Positions 8,054 through 15,661 of a DNA stretch of 37,954 bases are shown in pieces. How positions within the stretch are numbered: position 1 is the stretch's first letter; each line of letters starts with the position of its first letter. The stretch is taken from contig CANKMT010000002.1 of NCBI GenBank assembly GCA_947482825.1, forward strand, positions 69,166 to 107,119, written 5' to 3'. The stretch is from Betaproteobacteria bacterium. GTDB taxonomy: Bacteria > Pseudomonadota > Gammaproteobacteria > Burkholderiales > SG8-39. The position numbers were made by a program, and so were the translations under genes. The notes under the pieces were generated by a model. The model had not been told where the DNA came from, ran no database searches, and worked only from the letters and a program-made list of their open reading frames with translations.

Positions 8054-9313
8054 TCAGAATTGCAGCAGGCGCCGGATCTCGGCGTAGCGCTGGTTGAGCG
8101 CTTCTTCGTTCGCGCCGCCGAGGTTTACGACAGCATAGCGATAACTGCCCAACCACTTCATTTCGCGGGCCAGCGACTGGCCGTGCTTGAGGTACAGCAT
8201 GATCGCCGCATCGGGGAAACGCCGGCGAACGTCAGCGACCTCGTCCGGGCGCGGATCCCGCTCCAGCGGCCGGCCGTCGAAACGCCGCGACACCAGACTG
8301 GCCGCCACGCTGCAGCCGGTGCGTATCGGCGCGACCTGCGGAACGCTTCCGGTGCAAAGGTCGAGCAGCATGCGATGCGGGTTGATCCCGTCGACACGGC
8401 GGTAGAGCCCGGCAAGCTGCGAGGCCAGCCGCGGATTGAGTTCGATCAACATGAGGCGATCGGTGTCGGGATCCCAGAACATCTCCAGATTGAAGAACCC
8501 GTGGCGGTAGCCCATCCCGGAGAGCAATCGCTCGGCCAGTGCGCGCATCCTCTCCTGCACGGCCGCAGGGACGCGCGAAGGGTAGACGAAACGCTCGAAC
8601 TGGTCGGTGCCCGGAAACATCACCGCGTCGCACAGGCCGATGAAGGCGACCTTGCCCTCGCGCACGTAGCCGTCCACGTTGACTTCCTGCCCCGCAACCG
8701 GGCGCTCGGCGATCAGGTGGTGGGCGTCGATGGTGAAATCCGTGTACATGGGCATCAGATCGTTGAAGGGCTTCACCAGCTTGCGGATGATGAGTTCTTC
8801 CATCCAGGAAAATGTCAGGTGCCGCCGCAGTTCGGCAAAATCCTCGACGCGGCGCACGAGCACCGAAAACGTGGCACGGACCGGCTTCACGTACAGCGGG
8901 AACGACAGGCCAACGTCAGCTGGATCGCTCACATCGAAAGGGAAAACCGAGAACTCGGGCACGGCCTCAGGCGCGATGCGGCTCTGTTCGAGCCTGGCGT
9001 AATACTTGTGCTGCGCTGTGACCACGACCACAGGAGGCGTTCCCGGCAGGCCCAGCCTTTCGGCCACCGCCGCGGCGATCAGGGCGCCGAAGTACTCATT
9101 GTTGCTGAACACGCCATCGATGCGGCCGCGCCAGCGCTCCACGAGTTCGTCGATGAAGCGCACGACGTTGAACGTGAGCAGCCGCGCATTCGCCGGGAAA
9201 CTGAACAGGTCGAAACCGGCGTAGACGAACTCGAAGTCGGCGTAGTCGCCCCGCGAAAATTCGTCGCGGTCCCATTCCTTTGGGAAGACCACCAGGATGC
9301 GTTTGCGTTTCAT
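8054..9313 (-). CDS. ATP-grasp ligase-like protein
   Basis: A 419-residue protein with an N-terminal pre-ATP-grasp domain (IDGVFSNNEYFGALIAAA) and an ATP-grasp fold. Visible features: a candidate ATP-binding Lys in PLYVKPVRA, the substrate/ATP segment GQEVNVDGYV, and the metal-binding strands FFNLEMFW and LIELNPRLASQ (Glu and Asn ligands). Family members join a carboxylate to an amine via an acyl phosphate, often making dipeptides or modified amino acids. Its start overlaps the stop of the methyltransferase by four bases (ATGA, 9310-9313), so the two are coupled; the YHS lipoprotein follows after 14 bases. I do not recognise a specific product. The methyltransferase partner suggests a small peptide-like or methylated metabolite, which is inference only. 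Confidence 0.85.
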   Translation of the reverse strand: MKRKRILVVFPKEWDRDEFSRGDYADFEFVYAGFDLFSFPANARLLTFNVVRFIDELVERWRGRIDGVFSNNEYFGALIAAAVAERLGLPGTPPVVVVTAQHKYYARLEQSRIAPEAVPEFSVFPFDVSDPADVGLSFPLYVKPVRATFSVLVRRVEDFAELRRHLTFSWMEELIIRKLVKPFNDLMPMYTDFTIDAHHLIAERPVAGQEVNVDGYVREGKVAFIGLCDAVMFPGTDQFERFVYPSRVPAAVQERMRALAERLLSGMGYRHGFFNLEMFWDPDTDRLMLIELNPRLASQLAGLYRRVDGINPHRMLLDLCTGSVPQVAPIRTGCSVAASLVSRRFDGRPLERDPRPDEVADVRRRFPDAAIMLYLKHGQSLAREMKWLGSYRYAVVNLGGANEEALNQRYAEIRRLLQF

Positions 9314-9945
9314 TGCGGTCTTTTGCGCGCAGTCCCGCGCGCGAGGTAATTCGTCCCGAACAGGACAGGTTCCACGCGCAGATCCGCGACATAAGCCTCA
9401 AGAAGCCGCCACGGCCGGTCCAGGCCGCGGAAAGTGGTGACATAGGGCCGCGCCTTGACGAGGCGGTAAAGGCGCAGCGGAAACAGCCAGGGAGGCGGAT
9501 GCTTGATCCCGGCGACCGCTATGCGCGCACCGGGCCGGGTGCTTGCGAAGATCCGCTCGAGCGCCGGTGGGGACTGAAGAACGTCGTGCGTATAGTTGAA
9601 CAGCACTGCATCGAACTGCAACTCCAACTGCGCTTCCTCCATCGACGCCTCGAAAAGGCTCACATTGCCCCAGCCGGCTGCGGCTACACGCTCCCGCGCG
9701 AGGCTAATCATATCCGGACTCACCTCGACGCCGACGACCCGACCTTCCGCGCCGACGGCTTCGCGCAGGAGCGGCAGCGAAAGGCCCGTGCCGCAGGCCA
9801 CGTCGAGCACCGTTTCGCCGGGCGCCAGCCCGAGCATCCCAACCACCCTGCGGCGCAGGGGCATCGTCCGCGCCGCGCTGGCATCGTAGCCGGGCGCGTG
9901 CCTGCGGTACTTTTCGACGGCCTGTTCCACATTGGTTCTATACAT
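9310..9945 (-). CDS. Class I SAM-dependent methyltransferase
   Basis: A 211-residue methyltransferase of the UbiE/Methyltransf_11-like group. SAM-binding motif I reads VLDVACGTG (about 47-55), followed by an acidic residue after the second strand (VVGVEVS) and FDAVLFNYTHDVLQ as motif II. The short C-terminal half has aromatic and basic residues (WLFPLRLYRLVKARP). I chose the ATG at 9943-9945; a TTG nine bases upstream is possible. It is the first gene of the methyltransferase, ATP-grasp, YHS-lipoprotein run and is coupled to the ATP-grasp gene by an ATGA overlap. Substrate unknown; O-, N- or C-methylation cannot be told apart from the sequence. Confidence 0.88.
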   Translation of the reverse strand: MYRTNVEQAVEKYRRHAPGYDASAARTMPLRRRVVGMLGLAPGETVLDVACGTGLSLPLLREAVGAEGRVVGVEVSPDMISLARERVAAAGWGNVSLFEASMEEAQLELQFDAVLFNYTHDVLQSPPALERIFASTRPGARIAVAGIKHPPPWLFPLRLYRLVKARPYVTTFRGLDRPWRLLEAYVADLRVEPVLFGTNYLARGTARKRPQ

Positions 9946-10026
9946 ACGACGCAAACATCCGGTTGGATGCGTTCATTCCCCGATGGGGTTGGTCGTGCCA
10001 CAGCGGGAAACCTTGCAGAGCACTGA

Positions 10027-10596
10027 TCAGCGACCTTGCGGTGGATCCGGCAGGCAGCGTCTCCACTGATCGGCCAGCCCAAGGCGCGCCACTTCGCCTT
10101 CGACGAACTCACGATCGACCGTCGAGGCGGCAAGGACGAACCGGATGTCGCGCACATGCTTGTCCTGCCCGCCTTCGCGCAGGTATTCGAGCTTGCGCAG
10201 GATCACATACTCCGGCGGTGCAATCCACGCACCCCCATCGCCCAGTTCGATTCTGCGGCGATGCGCCAACGCCCAAGCGTGCAGGGGGTCGCGGGCCGCA
10301 AGGTAGATATCGGCCTTGAACTGGCTGTCGTGATGGATCAGGTTGAACATCCCTCGCGTGTCGCGCGCGAGCTCCAAACGCAGCGTTTCGTCCGGCGGCA
10401 CGTAATACGCCGTGTCCGGGAAAGCTGAGCGGAGCGCGACGATGTCCTTGGCCGCGAGTACCAAGACGATATCGACATCTGCGGTCAGGCGCGGCTCTCC
10501 ATAAACGCTTGCCGCCACCGATCCGGTGACGCAGTAAGGCAGGCCGAGACGCTCGAGAGGTTCGAGAAAAGGCGCGAGCGGGCTAGGTGCCGGCAT
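10027..10596 (-). CDS. MNT/AbiEii-like nucleotidyltransferase domain protein
   Basis: A 189-residue protein with the minimal nucleotidyltransferase active-site pattern. TGSVAASVYGEPRLTADVDIVL (about 21-42) contains the GS motif and the DxD metal pair, and a third acidic position is likely in FKADIYLA. Such domains occur in AbiEii-like and MNT toxins or antitoxins, and in housekeeping enzymes. The ATG at 10594-10596 lies inside the end of a 65-residue gene on the same strand (14-bp overlap), an arrangement typical of two-gene toxin-antitoxin or regulator pairs. The neighbouring hipBA module makes a defence/TA context more likely. Activity (NMP transfer to tRNA or protein) is a guess from the fold. 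Confidence 0.75.
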   Translation of the reverse strand: MPAPSPLAPFLEPLERLGLPYCVTGSVAASVYGEPRLTADVDIVLVLAAKDIVALRSAFPDTAYYVPPDETLRLELARDTRGMFNLIHHDSQFKADIYLAARDPLHAWALAHRRRIELGDGGAWIAPPEYVILRKLEYLREGGQDKHVRDIRFVLAASTVDREFVEGEVARLGLADQWRRCLPDPPQGR

Positions 10597-10780
10597 ACAA
10601 CAGCGACCTTCGCGCCTCCAGCTCGAGCCTTTCCTCGGACCAGCCCGGGTGTGTCATGCGCAGCCCCGCCGCCTTGAGTTGAATTCCCGCATGATAGAGA
10701 TCGGCGAGCATCTGGAGCTTCTGCGCCGGGGTCATGCGCCTGAATCCCTCGATCTGGACCGGATGGAGCGGTTCGTTCAT
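10583..10780 (-). CDS. Small partner protein upstream of the nucleotidyltransferase
   Basis: A 65-residue, charged, helical protein: MNEPLHPVQIEGFRRMTPAQ, then LADLYHAGIQLKAAGLR, then HPGWSEERLELEARR. No known catalytic motif. I recall similar short proteins next to nucleotidyltransferase genes in proteobacteria, but I know of no assigned function. The ATG at 10778-10780 has only a weak AGGTG upstream. It overlaps the nucleotidyltransferase start by 14 bases, so the two are very likely cotranscribed and made together. It could be the neutralising or targeting partner of a toxin-antitoxin-like pair; this rests on arrangement only. Confidence 0.65.
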   Translation of the reverse strand: MNEPLHPVQIEGFRRMTPAQKLQMLADLYHAGIQLKAAGLRMTHPGWSEERLELEARRSLLYAGT

Positions 10781-10837
10781 TGTGGCACCTATCCTACACG
10801 CGCAACCGCCGGTGGTATGTGACAGGGACCCGACGCA

Positions 10838-10942
10838 TCAGGCTCGCTTTGCCGCCGGGTCCGACCGCTGGTTCGAAAACTCCGTCACCCCATCGTCGAT
10901 CCGCGCAAAACGCAGCGTCATGATGTCGCGGGCGTAGTTCTG
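10838..10942 (-). pseudogene. 3' remnant of a second BVMO gene
   Basis: The minus strand encodes QNYARDIMTLRFARIDDG, then VTEFSNQRSDPAAKRA and a stop. This matches the last 34 residues of the intact BVMO at 12680-14158 without gaps: by hand count 24 of 34 residues and about 80 of 105 bases are identical. Upstream of position 10943 the similarity ends abruptly and AT-rich hipB promoter DNA begins. It is therefore a truncated paralogue or relic of a tandem duplication, in the same orientation as the intact copy. Both copies also share a GACAGGG(A/T)CCC string a short way past the stop. It cannot make a functional enzyme. Confidence 0.85.
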
Positions 10943-10959
10943 GGTTGATGCGCTTCGCG

Positions 10960-11033
10960 CAATCCATTTCTATAATTATTATTGTTATAAAACTATCTTT
11001 TATAGGACATTGTGTCATATAATTGATACTATA
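10960..11033 (+). promoter_or_regulatory. AT-rich hipBA promoter/operator region
   Basis: A sharply AT-rich stretch inside otherwise GC-rich DNA. It contains TATAAT hexamers at 10971-10976 and 11018-11023 and a perfect inverted repeat TATAAAA-ctatc-TTTTATA at 10986-11004. HipB-type antitoxins bind inverted repeats in their own promoters, so this palindrome is a candidate autoregulatory operator. No convincing -35 box at normal spacing was found, so the exact transcription start is uncertain. If the 11018 hexamer is used, the mRNA would be almost leaderless. Confidence 0.55.
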
Positions 11034-11345
11034 ATGACCTTAACAATCCTCAGCGCCGAAGAACACTGCGCTGCGCTCGGCCAGCGCGTCAGGCAAACGC
11101 GCTTGCGCCAGAACCTCACCCAGGCCGAACTCGGCGCGCGGGCCGGCGTATCGCACGGCGCCGTGCGCAAGCTCGAGGCATCCGGTCAAACCACGCTGCT
11201 GACCTTCGTGAATTGCCTGCAGGCCCTGGGGCTTGCCAAGGAACTCGAAACCCTCCTGAAACCCGAGCCGCGCTCGATCGCCGATTGGGAGGCCGGCAGA
11301 CTGGCCCTCACGCGGCGCCGCGCCCGCACGCCGCGCCGCTCATGA
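11034..11345 (+). CDS. hipB: HipB-like HTH antitoxin
   Basis: A 103-residue DNA-binding protein with an Xre/Cro-type helix-turn-helix: LGQRVRQTRLRQNLTQAEL, then ARAGVSHGAVRKLEASG (about residues 17-55). HipB proteins repress their own operon and neutralise HipA. I chose the ATG at 11034; an in-frame TTG at 11010 is possible. No ribosome site is visible, and the start codon sits inside a TATAATG string. Its stop overlaps the hipA start (ATGA, 11342-11345), the standard coupled antitoxin-toxin arrangement. The AT-rich upstream region differs from the surrounding DNA, suggesting the module was acquired. Confidence 0.88.
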   Translation: MTLTILSAEEHCAALGQRVRQTRLRQNLTQAELGARAGVSHGAVRKLEASGQTTLLTFVNCLQALGLAKELETLLKPEPRSIADWEAGRLALTRRRARTPRRS

Positions 11346-12595
11346 ACAAGATTCTGGTGATTTACAACGGCTGGGGCGAGCGCTGGACGCTGGGCACCCT
11401 GGCCGCCGACGGTGCGACGATTTTGTTCGAGTATTCACCCGAGGCGCTGTCGCACGGACTTGCGTTTTCCCCGTTTCGGATGCCGTTGCGCGCGCAAGTC
11501 TACGCCCAAGGCGAAGACTTCTTCGAACGATTGCCGGGCTTCATTGCGGACGCGCTGCCGGATGGCTGGGGCAGAATGCTGATGGATCGCGCGTTTCGCA
11601 AAACGGGACGCGAACCACCGACGGTGAGCGTCCTCGAGCGCCTGGCCGTTATCGGCGATCGGGCGATGGGCGCGCTCTCGTTTGAACCCGCGCAAAGACA
11701 CTCGCTCGCTGCCCACGACATGGCGCTGCTCGGGCTTGCCCGGCGCGTCGATAGCCTGACCGCAGGCGCAAGTGCCGCGATGCTGAACGAACTGGTTCTT
11801 GTCGGCGGCTCTCCGCAGGGCGCGCGTCCCAAGGCGGTGGTGCACTACACGCGCGCCAGCGGCCGGATGATTGCCGGTGGCGGCGACAGCACCGAAGGCG
11901 AGCCTTGGTTGATAAAATTTCCCGCGCGCGGCGAACATGCCGAAGCCTGCGCCATCGAGGAGCTCTATGCGCGGCTCGCACGTGCCTGCGGGATCGAGAT
12001 GCCGGAGTCCGCGTATTTCGCTCTGAGCCGCCGCCTTGCCGCGTTCGGTACACGCCGATTCGATCGTCACGACGGCATGCGCGTCCCGGTGCTCACTCTG
12101 GCGGGCTGCCTGCACAGCGATTACCGCGTACCAAGTGTCGATGCGATCGATTTCCTGCGCCTCACCAAACTGATGACGCGCGATATGCGCGAGGTGCGGG
12201 CCGCGTTCGAGCGTTGTCTGTTCAATCTCGTGTTTCACAACCGGGACGATCATGCAAAGAACCTTTCCTATCGTCTCGGCCGCGACGGGCGCTGGCGTCT
12301 GGCTCCCGCGTATGACCTGACCTTCAATCCCGGCCCGCGCGGTCATCACCAGATGGCTTATGCCGGTGAAACGCGCTCGCCCGGGCTCGAGCATGTCGTT
12401 GCCGTCGCCGAACAAGGCGAGATCGACGCGGCCACAGCGCGAAAGAGCATCAAACGCATGACCGCGACCGCGGGCAGGCTTGCGAATTTTGTCGAAACAT
12501 TGCCGATACGCAAGACCACCCTGCGCGCCATTGTCGAAACTGTCGGCGACAACTGCGCGCGCCTCGCGCGGGTTGAGCCGCCGGGGCGAAATTGA
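11342..12595 (+). CDS. hipA: HipA-like serine/threonine kinase toxin
   Basis: A 417-residue type II toxin kinase. The N-terminal subdomain ends in LPDGWGRMLMDRAF, typical of HipA. A glycine-rich loop with candidate autophosphorylation Ser follows (GGSPQGARPKA), then an ATP-lysine region (WLIKFPARGE), catalytic loop FHNRDDHAKN with the Asp-Asp-His-x-x-Asn pattern, and metal-binding YDLTF. All kinase landmarks are intact, so it should be active. HipA proteins phosphorylate targets such as glutamyl-tRNA synthetase; the target here is unknown. It is coupled to hipB. The 3' end faces the BVMO gene across 84 bases that hold a hairpin. Confidence 0.92.
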   Translation: MNKILVIYNGWGERWTLGTLAADGATILFEYSPEALSHGLAFSPFRMPLRAQVYAQGEDFFERLPGFIADALPDGWGRMLMDRAFRKTGREPPTVSVLERLAVIGDRAMGALSFEPAQRHSLAAHDMALLGLARRVDSLTAGASAAMLNELVLVGGSPQGARPKAVVHYTRASGRMIAGGGDSTEGEPWLIKFPARGEHAEACAIEELYARLARACGIEMPESAYFALSRRLAAFGTRRFDRHDGMRVPVLTLAGCLHSDYRVPSVDAIDFLRLTKLMTRDMREVRAAFERCLFNLVFHNRDDHAKNLSYRLGRDGRWRLAPAYDLTFNPGPRGHHQMAYAGETRSPGLEHVVAVAEQGEIDAATARKSIKRMTATAGRLANFVETLPIRKTTLRAIVETVGDNCARLARVEPPGRN

Positions 12596-12636
12596 ATCAG
12601 GGCAGCCCCATGTGCTTGGTTACCGAACCGTCAACT

Positions 12637-12663
12637 GACAGGGTCCCCACTGCAGGGACTGTC
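12637..12663. terminator. Hairpin between convergent hipA and BVMO
   Basis: GACA-(GG)-GTCCC pairs with GGGAC-TGTC around a seven-base loop: nine pairs with a two-base bulge. It lies between two convergent stop codons, where a two-way terminator is expected. There is no clear T-run on either side, so the terminator role is tentative. Confidence 0.4.
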
Positions 12664-12679
12664 GGACCGCAGGACCGCT

Positions 12680-14158
12680 CTAGGCGCGCTTCGCCAACTC
12701 CGCCGCCGGCGGGTTCGAGAACTCCATCACCCCGTCGTCGATGCGGCCAAAGCGCAGCGACATCAAGTCACGCGCGTAGTTCTGGCGCAGTTTCCACGGA
12801 GCCTTGGATCCCTGCTTGGGGAACTTGTCGCGCGAACGCAGGATGTAGCCCGAGGAAAAATCGTTCCACGGCTGCTCGGTCACCGTCGGGTCGTTCTGGC
12901 GCGGCACGCATTGCGCGTAGCCATGCTTTTGCATGTGATTCAGCAGCCGGCAGACATACTCGCAGGTGAGGTCGCATTTCAGCGTCCACGAAGCATTGGT
13001 GTAGCCCAATGACGAGGCGAGGTTCGGCACACCGCTGTACATGAGGGTCTTGTAGCTCATGAGCTTGGCCGGTTCGATTGTCTGTCCGTCGACGCTGATC
13101 TCGAGACCGTTGAGAACCTCCAGGTTCAATCCGGTCGCGGTGACGATCAGGTCGGCCTCGAGTTCGGCGCCGGAGGCGAGCTTCACGCCCTTCTCGGTAA
13201 AAGTCTCGATCAGGTCGGTGACTACGGAGGCCTTTTTCTTGCGGATCGCAAAGAACAGATCCCCGTCGGGCACCAGGCACATCCGCTGATTCCAGGGCTT
13301 GTAGCGCGGCGTGAAATGCCGGTCGACGTCGAAATCCGGCCCGAGATAGGCGCGCACGCCGCCCAGGATCAGCGACTTCACCTTGTCGGGCTTGCGCTGG
13401 CACAGATTGTAGAAATACATCTGCAGGAGCACCCGTTTCCAGCGCGAGATCACATAGGCGAACATCGCGGGAAAATGCCTGCGCAGCCAGTTCGACATCG
13501 CGTCTTCGGAAGGCCGCGCCACCACATAGGTGGGCGAGCGTTGCAGCATGGTGACGTGCGCGGCGGTCTTCGCCATCTCGGGCAGCAGCGTCACCGCGGT
13601 CGCGCCGCTGCCGATCACGAGGACGTGTTTACCCGCGTAGTCGATGTCGTCGGTCCACTTCTGAGGGTGCACGATGCGGCCCTTGAAGCGCTCGACGCCC
13701 GGGAACTCGGGGGTGTAGCCCTCCGAATACTTGTAATAGCCGCCGCAAAGAAACAGGAAATTGCAGGTGACCCGTACCGCCACGCCCGCGCTCTCGGCCT
13801 CCACTGTCCAGCACGCATCCGCACTCGACCACGCTGCGCGCTTCACCTGATGGTTGTAGCGAATCCGCTTTTCGACGCCGTAGTCATGCGCCGTGTCCTT
13901 CACATACTTGAGGATCGCGGGTCCATCGGCGATGGCCTTCGCCTCCTCCCAAGGCTTGAACGAATAACCCAGTGTGTACATGTCGGAGTCGGAGCGCACG
14001 CCCGGGTAGCGAAACAGGTCCCAGGTGCCGCCCATGCGGTCGCGGCCTTCCAGAATTGCGTAGGTCCGCCCCGGGCAGTGTTTCTGCAGGTGTACGCCTG
14101 CGCCGATGCCAGACAGACCCGCGCCGATGATCAGTACGTCGAAGTGTTGGGTGACCAT
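12680..14158 (-). CDS. EthA-like Baeyer-Villiger/flavin-containing monooxygenase
   Basis: A 492-residue FAD/NADPH monooxygenase that inserts oxygen into ketones or oxidises sulfur/nitrogen groups. Visible features: FAD-binding GAGLSGIG (12-19), MGGTWDLFRYPGVRSDSDMY (42-61), the BVMO fingerprint FKGRIVHPQKW (158-168), NADPH-binding GSGATAVTL (183-191), and the late TATGLN motif. The order and wording closely resemble mycobacterial EthA as I remember it, better than cyclohexanone-type BVMOs. I chose the ATG at 14156-14158; an in-frame ATG 18 bases upstream is possible. A 3' relic of a sister gene lies at 10838-10942. The P450 gene is upstream on the same strand after a possible terminator. A role in oxidising a hydrophobic ketone intermediate is inference. 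Confidence 0.92.
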   Translation of the reverse strand: MVTQHFDVLIIGAGLSGIGAGVHLQKHCPGRTYAILEGRDRMGGTWDLFRYPGVRSDSDMYTLGYSFKPWEEAKAIADGPAILKYVKDTAHDYGVEKRIRYNHQVKRAAWSSADACWTVEAESAGVAVRVTCNFLFLCGGYYKYSEGYTPEFPGVERFKGRIVHPQKWTDDIDYAGKHVLVIGSGATAVTLLPEMAKTAAHVTMLQRSPTYVVARPSEDAMSNWLRRHFPAMFAYVISRWKRVLLQMYFYNLCQRKPDKVKSLILGGVRAYLGPDFDVDRHFTPRYKPWNQRMCLVPDGDLFFAIRKKKASVVTDLIETFTEKGVKLASGAELEADLIVTATGLNLEVLNGLEISVDGQTIEPAKLMSYKTLMYSGVPNLASSLGYTNASWTLKCDLTCEYVCRLLNHMQKHGYAQCVPRQNDPTVTEQPWNDFSSGYILRSRDKFPKQGSKAPWKLRQNYARDLMSLRFGRIDDGVMEFSNPPAAELAKRA

Positions 14159-14276
14159 GCCGGAAGATAGCACCATGCCGCGTGGCGCCGCGCCGGGGCG
14201 TTTGCGGGTCGCGGGATCGGCCAGGTGAATGGCAGCACTTCGGCATGAGAGTCAATACTGGAGCGGACTACGCTCA

Positions 14277-14300
14277 AAAAATGGCAGCAATTCCATTTTT
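14277..14300 (-). terminator. Possible terminator after the P450 gene
   Basis: A perfect 8-bp inverted repeat, AAAAATGG / CCATTTTT, with an eight-base loop. It lies 30 bases after the P450 stop on the minus strand, and the T-run at the 3' side of the stem would give the usual U-tract. The stem has only two G/C pairs, so it is weak. Confidence 0.35.
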
Positions 14301-14330
14301 CATTGGCGCTCCGGACCTGCGCGCCGGCGC

Positions 14331-15611
14331 TCACGCGCTGCGCGCGGGGATCACCACCGGCATCGAAACGAAACCGTGCACGAAGTTGGATTTCGTGCGC
14401 ACCGGCTCGCCGACCACGTCGATGCGGGGGAAGCGCTTGAGGATCTCTTCCCACAGGACCTTCAGCTGCATCTCGGCCAGCCGGCTGCCCATGCAGTGGT
14501 GGATGCCGAAACCAAACGAGAGGTGCCGGCGCGGTTGCTCGCGGTCGATGATGAAGCGGCCCGCGTTCTCGATGGCTTCTTCATCACGATTGCCCGACAG
14601 GTACCACATGACGACCTTGTCACCCTTGCGGATGGTCTTGCCGCCGAGCTCAGAATCAGACAGCGCGGTGCGGCGCATGTGCGCAAGCGGCGTCTGCCAG
14701 CGGATGATCTCCGGCACCAGGCTCGCAACCAGCGCGGGATTGGCGCGCAGTTTGTCGTACTCGGCCGGATTGCGGTTCAGCGCCAGCAGCCCGCCGCTGA
14801 TCGAGTTGCGCGTCGTGTCGTTGCCACCGACGATCAGCAGGATGAGGTTGCCGAGGAATTCGGAGGGCTGCATGTTTCGCGTCGCCGGTGCATGCGCCAT
14901 CATCGAAATCAGGTCATTGCGCGGCTCGGCGTTGACCCGCTCGTTCCACAGGCGCGTGAAGTAGTCCTGGCACTTGCCCAGTTCGGCCCTGCGCATTTCC
15001 CACGAGGTGACCGGCCCGTTGCCATCGGGGTCGCCCGTGGCCATGTCCGACCACCACGTGAGCAGCCGCCGCTCCTCGAACGGAAAGTCAAAGAGCGTCG
15101 CCAGCATCTGCGTGGTCAGTTCCTTAGACACCCGCTCCACCCAATCGAACTCGGCGCCGACCGGCAGGCCATCGAGAATCCTGCAGACGCGCTCCCGGAT
15201 CGTCGATTCGAGGTTGGCGAGGTTGCGGGGCCCGACGATCGGGTTGACGGTTTTCCGCTGCGCGTCGTGCCTGGGCGGGTCCATCGAGATGAAGCTCGGG
15301 TACATCTCGTCAGGCGGCCGCTCGGCGAGGGCGATCCCGCCAAGCGCGGACTCCGACGAGAACACCGCATGGGTCATGTCCACCGCCATGATGTCGTCGA
15401 ACCGCGTGACCGACCAATAGGGGCCGTAGCGTTTGCTGTTCGTGCGATGGACCGGGTCTTCCTTGCGCAGCCGCTCGAAATAGAACTCGACGATGTCCTG
15501 CTCGAAAAGGTAGCCCTTGCTCACGTCGATCTGTTCGATCGGCATGGCCCAGGCCTTGTCCCGTTCGATGTGCGTTACCGTGGTCTGCATCCGCATGCTC
15601 CGCTTGGTCAT
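14331..15611 (-). CDS. Cytochrome P450, CYP153-like
   Basis: A 426-residue soluble bacterial P450 that would hydroxylate a hydrophobic substrate using electrons from a ferredoxin. Visible: I-helix GGNDTT (262-267), ExxR at Glu301/Arg304 (EIIRWQTPLAHMRRTA), and haem-ligand Cys373 in FGFGIHHCMG. The NDTTRNSISGG, QTPLAHMRRTAL and VMWYLSGNRDEE wording matches my memory of CYP153 alkane terminal hydroxylases. CYP family assignment needs alignment; a terpene or fatty-acid hydroxylase is the alternative. The start at 15611 is backed by GAGAAG five bases upstream. No ferredoxin or ferredoxin reductase gene lies nearby, unlike many CYP153 operons. Confidence 0.88.
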   Translation of the reverse strand: MTKRSMRMQTTVTHIERDKAWAMPIEQIDVSKGYLFEQDIVEFYFERLRKEDPVHRTNSKRYGPYWSVTRFDDIMAVDMTHAVFSSESALGGIALAERPPDEMYPSFISMDPPRHDAQRKTVNPIVGPRNLANLESTIRERVCRILDGLPVGAEFDWVERVSKELTTQMLATLFDFPFEERRLLTWWSDMATGDPDGNGPVTSWEMRRAELGKCQDYFTRLWNERVNAEPRNDLISMMAHAPATRNMQPSEFLGNLILLIVGGNDTTRNSISGGLLALNRNPAEYDKLRANPALVASLVPEIIRWQTPLAHMRRTALSDSELGGKTIRKGDKVVMWYLSGNRDEEAIENAGRFIIDREQPRRHLSFGFGIHHCMGSRLAEMQLKVLWEEILKRFPRIDVVGEPVRTKSNFVHGFVSMPVVIPARSA

Positions 15612-15640
15612 CGCTTCTCACCGACAGGTTACATCGGTAA

Positions 15641-15657
15641 GCCTCCCGCGAGGAGGC
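15641..15657 (-). terminator. Stem-loop after the RND efflux operon
   Basis: A perfect GCCTCC / GGAGGC inverted repeat with a five-base loop lies five bases after the stop of the RND pump gene and before the P450 start. It could end or attenuate efflux transcription before the P450. Only two T residues follow the stem, so rho-independent termination is uncertain. Confidence 0.4.
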
Positions 15658-15661
15658 CCGG

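Noticed and set aside
8060..9349. Long plus-strand open frame opposite the ATP-grasp gene
   Set aside because: It is a mirror frame caused by high GC; the product is Arg/His-rich with no motif, while the minus strand encodes clear ATP-grasp sequence.
10943..11018. Minus-strand open frame running across the BVMO relic into the hipB promoter
   Set aside because: It is out of frame with the relic and ends in an Ile run from AT-rich promoter DNA; no sign of coding.
11030..11036. TATAAT string at the hipB start as a -10 box
   Set aside because: Transcription from it would begin after the ATG, so it cannot serve hipB translation from that start.
10838..12680. hipBA region as an intact transposon
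   Set aside because: No transposase, terminal inverted repeats or target-site duplication could be found at its edges.
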